Source of the DNA: Hygrocybe punicea
Lineage: Eukaryota; Basidiomycota; Agaricomycetes; Agaricales; Hygrophoraceae
Length of the DNA stretch: 64,000 nucleotides
Assembly: GCA_963556145.1 (NCBI GenBank)
Contig: OY744470.1
Location: 2,728,001 to 2,792,000, forward strand
Direction: 5' to 3'
Below, one piece after another: positions 21,060 through 33,839 of the stretch. How positions within the stretch are numbered: the first letter of the stretch is position 1; every line of letters starts with the position of its first letter. The translations under genes and the position numbers were made by a program. The notes under the pieces were generated by a model. The model saw only the letters and a program-made list of their open reading frames with translations. It had not been told where the DNA came from and ran no database searches.

Positions 21060-23335
21060 TGGGCCCATGTCAAAGCAAAAGCGGGCTCCTGGTCAACCTA
21101 ATCCTGCAGTGAGAGCTGGGCCAGGGTCAACCTTATTCTGCAGCAAGAGCAGGGCCATGTCAACCCAATGCTGGAGCAATGGCCAGACCCTCATGAATCC
21201 AAACCTGCGACATGGGTGGGTCTGGGGTCAATGCAATGCTACAGGACAGGCTGGACCCCAATCAACCTACCCTACAGTGAGTGCTGGATGTGGGTCAACA
21301 AAGTGCTGCAGCAAGAGCTGGACCCTGGTCAACACAAGCCCTGCAGCAAGTGCTGGACCCAGGTCAACCCAGTGCTGCAGCAATAGCTGGAGCCCGGTCA
21401 ACCCAAGCCTGCAGGAAGAGTGGGACCTGGGTCAACCCAAGCCCCGCAGCAAGTGCTGGACCCCGGTCAACCTGGTGCTGCAGCAATATCTAGACCCTGG
21501 TCAACCCCAGCCCGGCAGCGAGTGCTGGATCTGGGTCAACCCAGTGCTGCAGCAATATCTGGACCCCGGTCAACCTGGTGCTGCAGCAATAGCTGGACCC
21601 AGGTCAACCCTGTGCTGCAGCAAGTGCTGGACCCTGGTCAACCCAGTGCTGCAGCAAGTGCTGGACCCAGGTCAACCCAGTGCTGCAGCAATATCTGGAC
21701 CCCGGTCAACCTGGTGCTGCAGCAATAGCTGGACCCAGGTCAACCCTGTGCTGCAGCAAGTGCTGGACCCTGGTCAACCCAGTGCTGCAGCAAGTGCTGG
21801 ACCCAGGTCAACCCAGTGCTGCAGCAAGTGCTGGACCCAGGTCAACCCAGTGCTGCAGCAATATCTGGACCCTGGTCAACCTGGTGCTGCAGCAATAGCT
21901 GGACCCAGGTCAACCCAAGCCTGCAGGAAGAGCTGGACCTGGGTCAACCCCAGCCCTGCAGCGAGTGCTGGATCCAGGTCAACCCGGTGTTGCAGCAATA
22001 TCTGGACCCCGGTCAACCCAGTGCTGCAGCAATACCTGGACCCAGGTCAACCCAAGCCTGCAGGAAGAGCCAGACCTGGGTCAACCCAACCCCCGCAGCA
22101 AGTGCTGGACCCCAGTCAACCTGGTGCTGCAGCAATAGCTGAACCCTGGTCAACCCAGTGCTGCAGCAAGTGCTGGACCCTGGTCAACCCAGTGCTGCAG
22201 CAATAGCTGAACCCTGGTCAACCCAGTGCTGCAGCAAGTGCTGGACCCCAGTCAACCCAGTGCTGCAGCAATATCTAGACCCTGGTCAACCCCAGCCCGG
22301 CAGCGAGTGCTGGATCTGGGTCAACCCAGTGCTGCAGCAATATCTGGACCCTGGTCAACCCAGTGCTGCAGCAAGTGCTGGACCCTGGTCAACCCAGTGC
22401 TGCAGCAATAGCTGAACCCTGGTCAACCCAGTGCTGCAGCAAGTGCTGGACCCCAGTCAACCCAGTGCTGCAGCAATATCTAGACCCCAGTCAACCCCAG
22501 CCCTGCAGCGAGTGCTGGATCTGGGTCAACCCAGTGCTGCAGCAATATCTGGACCCCGGTCAACCCAGTGCTGCAGCAATAGCTGGACTCAGGTCAACCC
22601 AAGCCTGCAGGAAGAGCTGGACCTGGGTCAACCCAAGCCCCGCAGCAAGTGCTGGACCCAGGTCAACCCGGTCCTGCAGCAATAGCTGGACCCCGGTCAA
22701 CCCAGTGCTGCAGCAATACCTGAACCCTGGTCAACCCAGTGCTGCAGCAATAGCTGGACCCCGGTCAACCCAAGCCTGTAGGGAGAGCTGGACCCGGGTC
22801 AACCCAAGCCCCAAAGCAAGTGCTGGAACCAGATCAACCCAGTGCTGCAGCAATAGCTGGACCCAGGTCAACCCAAGCCCTGCAGCAAGTGCTGGATCTG
22901 GGTCAACCTGGTGCCACAGCAATATCTGGACCCCGGTCAACCCAGTGCTGCAGCAATAGCTGAACCCTGGTAAACTCGGTGCTGCAGCAATACCTGGACC
23001 CCAGCCACCCCACCCTGCAGGAAGTGCTGGGCCTGGGTCAACCCAGTGCTGCAGCAACAGCTGGACCCAGGTCAACCCAAGCCTGCAGCAAGAGCTGGTC
23101 CACGGTCAACCCAGGTCAACCCACGTTGCTTGCACAGCTGGACCTGGGTCAACCCAACCTTCCCAGAATAGCTGTCCTGGGTTAACCTACCCCATGGCAG
23201 AGCTGACACTGGGTTGACCCACCCTGCCACCCTTGACCAGCAAGAGCTGTACCTGGGTCAACCTACCACCCCACATTTCCCCAGCAAGAGCTGTCTCTTG
23301 GGTTAACCTACCCCCCCAGCAAGCAACTGCGCTAT
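21060..23335. repeat. 34-bp minisatellite of A2, right arm
   Basis: About 65 units of the 34-bp repeat, with higher-order duplication of blocks alternating CAAGTGCTGG and CAATAGCTGG/CAATATCTGG. Each unit carries GCTGCAGC and GGTCAACC. The array is longer than in the left arm. Confidence 0.9.
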
Positions 23336-23403
23336 GTGTACCTACCTTTTGCAACTATATCTGCGATTGGGTTAACCAAAACGACTGGGTCTACTGATGG
23401 AAA

Positions 23404-25305
23404 AGCCTGGAGTGATATTTACCGTTCCTTGACGGAAGCGAAAAAACAAGAATTTGAAGCTCTTGCAGAGGCCTGGAACCAGCAAGGTCCACCCCTGGAA
23501 GTCAAAAGACGGTACTAATCATCTTCTTTAGCCTGCATGATGCTAATCTTGTACCTTATCCAGCCGAGAAGCAAAAGATTTTGGTATGACAGCGATGAAG
23601 TTTATGAAGGACATAGATGAGCAGATGGTAGTGAAAATATTTATGTTGGTTGGATATGAAGATGAAGATGGGACTGGGACCAAAGGAAAGTGTGTTGATT
23701 CCTGCTTGGTGTCAATCTCGTACTTATCTTTACTTCCTGTGAGGTTTGAGACACTGGCCCCAGTACACAAGAAGTTCATCGGCGTCTTCAAAAATAACGG
23801 GGATGACATTTGGACCAAATGGGATGAACATTTGGGTTCCCTTTTTAATCATGACGGTACGATCAGCCATTGTTCCATATGTCCTATGTAATGTGTTCCA
23901 GAGGAATCCAATGGAGCGGAGACCGACATTGAAGACAACGATGGCGGTCCAACGACCAGATACGACAAAAGCCTGCCATTCAAGCTTGAGATTGATGAGG
24001 ACGGTTTTCCTATGGTACCCAATGTTACAAATATGTCATTGGTCGACATAAGAAACATGTTTAGATCACTGGTGACCGTGTCCTATCGTACGTACTTCGG
24101 CGTTGGCCAAGCTTACTGTACTCATATTCATATGAAGGTCAGATGTGCAACAACAGCATTGTCACTGTTCCATGGGGCAAAATTGGACAAAATCGAAACC
24201 AATACATGGAGGACATCTACTTTCCCCCTCATGTAGAACTAAAGGAACCGTGGAAAATGAAACTTGATGAACTTCGGACGGTCCACCAATTTTGGTTGCA
24301 ACGGCAGAAACTCAGTGAAAAACCCTTCCAATTTAAAACCGTCCTGAAGACTGACCAGAGAGCACCAAATGCATTCGTGCAAAAAAAGAAGAAGTTCCAT
24401 ACTGCTGCCACTTTGGCCAGGACCGATCGTTCGGTGCCGTCAAATTCCAGTAGGGAAACCACATCTATCCCGGCAGAATTGAGCGCTATGGGAGCCCATA
24501 GATCCAAATCGAATGTTCCACCATTAAAGAAAGTCCACCCCAAGAAGAAAACGCAAAATGCTGCAAATTCCAGCAAGGACAAGCAAAAAGCAGTCAGTAG
24601 CGAAGAGGGTGACAATAGTTGGAGTGACGAGAGTGCAAGTAGTGGTAGCCTTGATGGGCATGGTGGTGACAGCAAGATGGATGACAATACATCGACGTTA
24701 AAGCTTCTGTGGACGAAAAAGAAAATGGAGAGACAAGTGAAGCAAAAGGAGCAAGCAGAACAGTTACTGGCACAGGAACGAGAGGTGACAACAGAGTTAC
24801 AAGAAGTACAAGAGCGGGAGAGGTGAGAGGCCCAGAAGAGGGAGGCATGAAAGGCCCAGGAGGAGGCCAGGAAGAAACAGGTATGAGAAGCCCAGGAGAG
24901 GGAGGCAAGAGAGGCATGGGAGAGGCAGGAAAGGGAGGCACGAGAGGCTCAGGGAGGGAGGCACTAGAGGCCCAGGAGAGGGAGGAGAGGGAGGCACAGG
25001 AGGCCCAGGAGAGAGAGGCATGAAAGGCCCGGGAAGAGGCCAGGAAGAAACAAGTACGAGAAGCCCAGGAGAGGGAGGCATGAGAGGCCCGGGAGAGGGA
25101 GGAAAGGGAGGCACGAGAGGCACGGGAGAGGGAGGCATGAGAGGCCCGGGAGAGGGAGGCACAAGAGGTGTGGGAGAGGGAGGAAAGGGAGGCATGAGAA
25201 GCGCAGGACAGGGAGGAAAAAGAAACATGGGACATGGATGTTCAACAACAATGACACCCAGGGAAGTTGGACAGCTCAAGAAATGCTGGTAAAAATGCCA
25301 GGTAA
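23404..25305 (+). pseudogene. HMG-family-like hypothetical protein, 3' part
   Basis: It resumes in frame as KAWSDIYRSLTEAKKQEFEA and ...NQQGPPLEVKRR; introns follow at 23512-23573, about 23860-23901 and about 24088-24141. Later exons include FKLEIDEDGFPMVPNV and CNNSIVTVPWGKIGQNRNQ, then a Lys-rich linker and a long charged coiled-coil of EAQEREAR-type repeats. The coiled-coil carries eight TGA codons (24824, 24848, 24884, 25021, 25081, 25138, 25195, 25252) where sister repeats have CGA, plus a 1-bp deletion near 24950. The terminal TAA is at 25303. With the A2 insertion this gene is dead. The conserved VPW and GPP regions support a real protein family of unknown role. Confidence 0.6.
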
Positions 25306-25886
25306 AGCTGTCCTGTTTCAAAGGTGGGGATGCTGCTCACAATTTACATTACCAACAGCGGTCAACCTTTGCGACGATCTACACGTCGCAAATAAGCTTC
25401 ATGTATTAAACAAATAACAAATATATATATAGTATTATGTGTCAAAACATCCCAAAGTGACATGTCACAAGTGTTATGTCACGTTGGGCTGTCCAAACGT
25501 GAAACACTTGTGACATGTCACATATGCCACGGCCCCCAACGTGACATAACAACTTGAGACTCTACCCATACCTATTAATAGTTCGGTGCTTACGAAGAAT
25601 ACATTCAACATTTGGCAGAGAAGGCAGATGAGGCATTGTGATGTCAGGAATATACATGAGTAGGAAGCAGTAGGAAGATCCTCCCGGCTATTTACGGCGG
25701 TGTTTCAGGTCTGTGGAAGGTATTGGTAAATCTGTGTGAATGATGATATCAGTGTATATACATGCTGATGAGGCAATTTATCGTACCTGAGTCTTCCCTC
25801 CAATGACGTTTCACAGGGGGTTTGGGGGGACGGGGTGATCCAGCAAAATCACTATACACTGCTTCACTGCCAGATGAGATGTCCAG
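25306..25886. other. Intergenic region between convergent genes
   Basis: No coding sequence is seen. It contains the interleaved inverted repeats described separately at 25457-25550. It lies between the 3' ends of the HMG-family-like and JmjC-like genes. Confidence 0.5.
25457..25550. repeat. Interleaved inverted repeats
   Basis: Arm A is GTGACATGTCACAAGTG (25457-25473) with A' at 25505-25521. Arm B is GTTATGTCACGTTGGG (25473-25488) with B' at 25535-25550. The order A-B-A'-B' cannot form both hairpins at once. GTGACATGTCAC is itself palindromic. It could be a transposon end or a protein-binding cluster. Confidence 0.7.
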
Positions 25887-28651
25887 TTAATCGTCATCCT
25901 CTCCCTCCTCACTGTCCACACTCTGGTCATTTGACTTTCCCACCTTCTCAGTTGGTTCCTCCTCCTCTTCGTCCTCCTCCTGCACCCCATCCCCATCCGC
26001 CTCCTCCTCCTCCTCCTGCACCTCCCCCTCCTCCTGCAGCTCCCCCTCCTCCCCCCCCTTCTTCTCCTGCTGCTTCCCCTCATCACTGTCCACATCTTCC
26101 TCATTTGACATATCCAGCGGCCCGATCAGACTGTCCTCATACCACCAAGCTCCATCATTTGAATTTCCTACCTGCTCAGGTGGATCCTCCTCATCCTCCT
26201 CATCCTCCTCATCCAGGCCAGCCACGTCCATTTCTTCTCCCGCATCTTCCCCAGCCACGTTGGCTGAATTTCCCACCATTACAGGTGGATCCTCTTCCCT
26301 CTCAGCGTTGACAACCATGTCGTTTGAACATCCAACCATTGGAGGTGGATCCTGGTTCTCCTCGATCGCCATGTCCTCCACACCTGCATCCACTGAATTT
26401 CCCACCTTCCTAAATGGATCATCCACCTCTTCCTCACCATCGGTGCCCTTCCCTTTGTTGTGCTCATTGTCTTTCCCCTTGTCCCATGTATCTGTGTTAT
26501 CCTGTACCTCACCTTCACCGGTAGTTGCGTTGACTAGCAGAATTGGATGAGGTGGAAAATCTAAGCATTCAATAAGAATGGGACTGATGGGTTCTACCGG
26601 ACGGGTCTGAATGTGTATTTTTGGGCCGGTCCAGAAGAATTCCGATGGTGGGGTCTGAAGAAGCTCATTCAGCTTTGGCACCAAATCTGGCCAATCATTT
26701 TGAAAATGTTGGCAGACCGCTGACTCGACGGCTTTCGCTGTGCAATGTGCTGGTGCCATCACAACCCCATCCTTGTCCCATTTATACCCAACAATCACAG
26801 CAGATAGTTCCAAAAGACTTCGTTGGAAAATGTAAGAGGGGCTGATCCAGTGGTCTTCCATGAAGACAACAAAATGTTCCACAAACCAGATTTGGAAACG
26901 TCTATATCTGCATCGTGCGATATTCTGTTCCTCACGAATTCCAGCCGATATGGTATGGTTGTAGGATGTCCTGTTGATGATATCAGCAAGCTTGATCAGG
27001 TTTCCCACAATCACAAGGTCGAGGAAGCCGTCTTCAGTTTCGATCTTGGGTATATGAGACTTGGTGAAGACAGTAGCTGTGCAGTGAGCATTTTAATCTT
27101 CCGGAGTTTGTAAAAATTGCCCAAAGTAGCTCACATGATGATTCGTGGTTGCCTGTGAAGTACTCAATCCACATGGTGAGAAGTCGGCGGAGAAATGTAT
27201 GTGTCACATTATGCTCCGCATTTGTGATGGTATGACTCATCACGAAAGTATGGATAATCCCATAACAGGTATCCTGTATAGTTGACGTCGCATAGAGATG
27301 ACGCCCATTGACAATGGAGTGCTCTACACCAAGGACATAATGCGGGGTGCACGGCCTCATGTAACTGTGTGTTTCAGCACACATCTCAGTGGTCACAGAT
27401 ATATTCCCACTTACAGCACGGAACTCTTGGTGAGCAGTAATCCTTCTGCTTCCCACAAGCCTTTCCCACTATGTTTTCTCGGCTCCCACTCCTGAGGATA
27501 GGCCTTGTTAGTGGCAAGATTGCCAGCCTTGCGATCCCATTCGGCATCCCTTCGAGGCCTCATGAGGACCCAGTACTTTGCGCCAGTCCTGACAATAACC
27601 ACCGTGCCAAAGCCATCATTGTCTACATGTGTCCAAGAAATGGCACGAGCTGTCACCGTCCCCAAGCCAAATCGTCATTTAAAAGCTGCTCATGGATAAA
27701 CCCCGGTTGGCCCCAGGTTTCGTGCCAAGCAACCTCAGATGATGACAGGGACCTTTTCACGAATAGACAGGTAAATGACGTGTTTGATCTTCGAAACAAG
27801 GTTGCTCACCGAAATTTTGGAGGTGGGTCCAACGTCATATGACCCATTGGAAGGTCAAGGAAATTGAAAACCCTTTCATTGTCAGGGTCAAGCGCAACCT
27901 GATATAATGTTTCCAATGTGCCAGGTTTGTTTATATTCTTGATGTTAGGCACCAATTGCAATTCAGCAACTAACAAAGGCACTTTAGTCACTATGCCCAG
28001 ACATCACTCCAGAAACAGACCTTGCACTGAACGAATGGACGACAAAGACCCCAATGTCTCCAAACCTTCCCTATCAAACTCCACTGTTTCTACAGGGGAA
28101 TTGAGCACAAGGATGTGATAATGACGAAAGATTCCTTGAATTGTTGCAGCATCCATCGACTTGAAGATGTTCCATTCCACCACGAACACACATGATGCAT
28201 GAGGATCATACATTTTTTCTCTTGCACTAGGCAGCCGATGTGGAGGAACCCCATCAATGTAACTGGATCGGATCATTTCATATGTTTCCTGCAACAATGC
28301 ATGTTCCACTTTTGCCTGTATCGTGCTTACCAGTTAACAATCAAACGGTACAAAATCAGACATCAACATACAATGATGAATGGTGAATGGTGCACATGCT
28401 CAATGGGTTCGTGTACAGCGTCACCATCATACATCGTGAGATGAACACCCTCTGATGCTCACTTTATGAATCATCAGTGGGGTGGCACGTCATCGAACAA
28501 CAAAAGACACACAATGGGTGCTGGACGGCTGAGCAAATCAGATTCCCCATAATCCTATCAAAATATTCATTCATGACAAATGAGATGGTCTTGAATCACT
28601 TACATCTCCGGTAAGGTCGATGATCACATTCACTTTCTCTGCCGCTTTCTT

Positions 28652-28695
<44 letters not shown>

Positions 28696-31020
28696 CATCT
28701 TCATCCTCAGGATCATCATGTTTCTTGGACTTGGGATAACTTCTTGTCGACCAGCGAGTGGATCTTTTCTTCCTCTGATATGACCTCCCCAACACAACCA
28801 TGACTTTCTCTTCCTTCTGGACTTTCTCTGCCTTCTGCTTCTCCTTGCCCTTCGAAGAGTCCCCGACCTTGTCCAACATTTTGGCCTGGCTACGGGTCAA
28901 CATAGAGCTCTGTCCACGTGAAGCAAGCTCCTTCAATGGTCCACCCCTCTTCTTCTTGTTAATTTTCAATTGAAGCGGTTCATCATCACTGGAAAGAGGG
29001 TTGCCTGATGCAGGCTTGTCATTCTCAGCACTTTTTCCCTGCAGGCCTTTTTCTGCCTTAGGGTCTACTGGAACATTTTGTTTCGGTGCGACTGTAAGCT
29101 GACTAGCAGAGTTGGTCAGGTCCTCCACTTCCTTATCTTGCAACATCTGTTGTCAGTCCCAGTGATAAATGTAGAGATGGGCAGTGTATCTTACTGTCAA
29201 AACAAAACCAACTAAAGTCCTGTTCTGTTACCTGGACACTGTCCTCCAACAAATCATATTCTTGGAGGAATACATTCAGCTCCTGCATTGCCAAAGATCC
29301 TAAACATATTCTTGTAATGGCCCTCCAAAGCGCCCTCTCCGTTTGAGCAAGGAATGGAGGCCTTTCATTCCCCAAGGCAAACGTGATCTTTTCCTTACAT
29401 CAACTACATCCAAGCTGGCACAAATAATGGACTCACTGTCATGAGAGATGGCCATGCATGAGCTTCATGATTGAAACGTCGTGGGAGAAGATTAATTATG
29501 GGTGACAGTGTGAGGCTTAGGTGGAATAGATTTCTCATCTGATCATACATTAAACCTCCGAAAGACTTGGTGGTGAGGGAATTGACAAATGAGTCTTGCA
29601 ACGGTAGATCAACACTCTTGGCCATCCTGAAACCATATGGATTATTTATTTGCAGCAGGTGTAATGTGATTGTAACGCAATCCCAACCTCTGTAGCTTCT
29701 CCACCCATGATGTGAAGTCGCAGTCTACATATGAGTTGCCCTGTTTTTGTACAAAGTCTGACACACATAGAAAATAGAACATATGTCACATACCTGGCCA
29801 AACCAAGTGAATGAGAATGCCAGAAGCTCTAGATTGAGGAGGATCTGGTTGACGTCGGAGGATTCGAGGTTGACAGATGCACGGTAAAGGATCCGGAGGC
29901 TCATTTCTACTTCTTTTTGGGCTGGTGTCAAGTGTGCTGGGAGAGTGACTGCAAAGATCGGGATGGTGTCCATACTGGACACCAATTTCTGTGGCACTGC
30001 CACGGCTGAAACACCCACCACTTCTTGATCTTGTTGTGTGATTAATAGACTTTTGCATGTCATATGAAGCTTCATGATCGGCTTACTCCAGTCTCTGAGA
30101 AATTTGTAGAGCTTCGAGATGGTGTGCAAACGTCACCTCAAAATGCCTTCTCAAATGTGAATGGTCAACTCACCTTGGTCAACTTCTCGCTCATCTGTGG
30201 TTTCGCTGATCTCTGAATTACTTTGAAACTTGGATGACGGGTAGTGTATTGCACGGGTAACCCCCGGGTATTTTTGGCTGTACCCGTACCCGCACCCGTT
30301 GTACCCGTGAGTACAATACCCGCAGGTTGTACCCGTCATTTCAAGCCCGGGATCGTCCAAAACGGTCAAGTATTGAGCTAGATATGCTCAAAATACTCCA
30401 ATGAGGTATTTTGAGCATATCTAGCTCAATACTTGACCGTTTTGGATGATCCCGGGCTTAAAAAAAAGCTGGCGGGTCCAGGAATCCGTACCCGTACCCT
30501 ACCCGTACCCGTACCCGTGGCAAAACCCGCGGGTTTACCCATACCCGTGCAATACACTAATGATGGGGCAGCCCAACAGCGTCCATGAGCTTATCTAGCA
30601 GGGTATAGCGAAGGATTGAGTGAGCCGCTACGAGGAGGTCATTCCGGTACACAGTAGTCCACCTTGCCACATCACGCATCGCAGAGCCATCAGCAGAGAG
30701 GTATTCTTGGATGATTTGGCCTTTACATGAGATTTCACCTGTGGGATTTACATAATCCAATTGCTTTGCCAGGGCCTAGCAGACAAGTCAACTGTCAATG
30801 TTACAAGGTGAGAGATTTGATGCACCATCACAGCCAAGGTGGACGGTGTGTTTCCTAGAGCAGACTGATTGCCAATTAAGGTTACGATAGCCTTCTCAAG
30901 TGAATCTTCAGCAAGAGGCGTGCCATTGACCCACGGGAAGTCCTGGAACACATTCATGCTTCGGAAATCACTGCCAGACATAACAGAGGCATGTAGAGAA
31001 GCGCTTGCTGATGAGGACAT
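25887..31020 (-). CDS. JmjC-like 2-oxoglutarate dioxygenase-family protein
   Basis: The gene has about ten exons. The start is taken at 31020 (MSSSASASLHASVMSGSDFR). The central exons carry a Lys-rich, disordered region with a poly-Asn run (28650-28696). The JmjC-like core follows as DLPMGHMTL, WTHVDNDGFGTVV (His-x-Asp, about 27610), KYWVLMRPRRD, and LYMRPCTPHYVLGVEHSIV (distal His, about 27335) with YATSTIQDTCYGIIHTFVM. The 3' exon (27014-25887) ends in an acidic tail with five repeats around PPxxVGNSND. Most characterised JmjC enzymes remove methyl groups from histones, but the substrate of this fungal branch is not known. Its exons lack the TGA damage seen in neighbours, although a MITE sits in the first exon. 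Confidence 0.6.
30242..30559. mobile_element. hAT-type MITE in the JmjC-like gene
   Basis: A 318-bp element has terminal inverted repeats TAGTGTATTGCACGGGTA / TACCCGTGCAATACACTA, internal (ACCCGT)n repeats, and a second inverted repeat around TTGAGCATATCTAGCTCAAT. The target duplication is ATGACGGG (30234-30241) and ATGATGGG (30560-30567), 8 bp with one CG/TG difference. Removing it with one target copy joins AVGLPHH to PSF in a continuous minus-strand frame. Confidence 0.85.
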
Positions 31021-31481
31021 TGGCAAAATGTTCAATTTGAGTGTATCTGAGAGCAATTTAAGAGAGGCTGAGGCTAGATGGTAAAGGTGCAGAAGGTATA
31101 AAAAAAAGACGCGTCAACTGTGATCACGTGTGCCAGTGTGACCACATCACGTGAATTGCCTAGTAAGTACACACTTAAGTACACATTTCGAATTGACAGA
31201 GTTGTCAATGTGACAGAGTTGTCAATGTAAAGCCAGGGAAATTCTCCGGACACTGTCTAGATATTTGTCAGCTGAAACTCATAGGTCTTCGTCGTCTGTG
31301 AATGAGGATAATGAGATTTAGTTCCACACAGAGGTTTCTGACTACAGTCGTACAAAGCATGCAACGGTAGCTGTTGTACTTTCACGTTAGGATGATATCT
31401 CCCTTGGCAATATAGCTAATTCCATCTCCATTCCTGTGATGCCCGAAACTCTGCATTCATCTCCCTTGCAAACACATTGTG
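31021..31481. promoter_or_regulatory. Region between JmjC-like 5' end and TET/JBP 3' end
   Basis: No gene is seen. It contains GTGATCACGTG, CATCACGTGAATT and a duplicated GACAGAGTTGTCAATGT. Likely JmjC-like promoter plus TET/JBP 3' sequence. Inference. Confidence 0.35.
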
Positions 31482-32111
31482 TCAGCTCCAGGTGGGCTTG
31501 TCAATCTTGAGACGGTCATGTACCATGTTTCGCATATAATGTGCCATGCATATTCTTTCACCGCCCTCCCATCTGCCTACACTGTGACTGAGAACCTTGC
31601 CACAAATTTCGATGACAGTTCCTGGTGAATAAGAGAACATAGCATCCAACTCAGGGATGGCTAGTTCCGCGTTCGTATGTGTCCCACAACTCGCCAGCAA
31701 ATCATACCATTCTGGACACCCCCTAGCATCTCTGTGTCGAGTGGTAATCCTGTTAACGATAACGGTGATTCCAGTGTAAACAGATGTCCACTCCTTAGCA
31801 TTTTCGTGTGTTTCCACGTTCTCGATCGTTTCACCATCCCGGATTTTCGTCACAGCCAGAAGGCCAGCTGTGGACAATGACTGATGGGTTAACGCAGTAA
31901 TTGCGTTGAAGATCAGCTCACTGGGTTTGATTGCAGCCATCCACATGGTGGCTTCAGTTGTTCAAAGAGTTGTCGATGTGATCAACCTATCGGTAAGTCG
32001 CTGAAAAAGACAGACGGTCAGCTCATGTAAATAAGACGACTAACTAAAGGTGTTACCTCTCTACCCTGAGCAAACCATGCTGCGGTGAAATCCACTGATC
32101 CTGGGTGAAAT
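31482..32111 (-). pseudogene. TET/JBP-family dioxygenase, 3' half (catalytic)
   Basis: The exon adjoining the insertion reads, after joining to its other half, FHPGSVDFTAAWFAQGRE. The next exon begins RLTDRLITSTTL, then a TGA (31964-31962), then TTEATMWMAAIKPSELIF. The catalytic core follows: VNRITTRHRDARGCPEWYDLL (HxD), PGTVIEICGKVLSHSV (distal His) and GERICMAHYMR (2-oxoglutarate-binding Arg). This order is that of fungal TET/JBP enzymes, which oxidise 5-methylcytosine in DNA. The 5' half lies inverted at 39613-40488. The split and the TGA make this copy a pseudogene unless spliced around. Confidence 0.8.
32104..32111 (+). repeat. Target-site copy GGTGAAAT for B1
   Basis: This 8-bp sequence directly precedes B1. 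Its partner is ATTTCACC at 40481-40488, i.e. the same word in opposite orientation and on the far side of the inverted segment. Confidence 0.9.
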
Positions 32112-32471
32112 GAGGTCTTTACACTTTACCACAACTTGCCCTGGAGTCCATGGGGACTCCCCGGGGAAAAGGGGGACTGAAGGGGGACTGAAGGGGGACT
32201 TGGTCACCAGCCAAGTCACACCAAAACAGAAGATTCCCCCCTGGGGAATTCCCCCTTCAGTCCCCAGGGACTCCCCATGGAGTCCCCATTCCCCCTGGAT
32301 TCCAAGGGGACTCCCCAGGGACTCATTCCCCCAGGAGTCCCCAGGGAATCCCTAGGGAATGGTCGCTTTTTTTGTTAATTATTTATTACAATTATTTATG
32401 AAAGGGTTTTATGCAATTAACTAATATTTATTATGTAATATAGTGGGGGATGCCCCGAAGTAGATAGTTGA

Positions 32472-33830
<1,359 letters not shown>

Positions 33831-33839
33831 ATGAATTAA

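Larger units (their letters stand above)
16077..23396. mobile_element. Palindromic element A2, complete, with TSD
   Basis: This 7320-bp element has perfect outer inverted repeats beginning CAGTAGACCCAGTCGTTTTG. It is flanked by the duplicated target ATGGAAA (16070-16076 and 23397-23403). It is a long palindrome: terminal sequence, 34-bp minisatellite, AT-rich strip, purine block, GTC/GAC exon, intron, conserved exon and core, then the mirror order. The arms are clearly diverged (satellite about 1.5 kb versus 2.3 kb, and gene copies that differ), so the structure is genomic rather than an assembly fold-back. There is no transposase. Family relationship to A1 rests on the shared core and the ATRTRLGxRQ exon. 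Confidence 0.9.

Noticed and set aside
21004..22206. 400-codon open frame (Ser/Gln/Pro/Trp/Cys-rich)
   Set aside because: It is wholly within the 34-bp minisatellite and equally open in other frames, so it reflects unit composition rather than selection.
25835..26311. Plus-strand Pro-rich frame
   Set aside because: It is the shadow of the acidic C-terminus of the JmjC-like gene on the minus strand.
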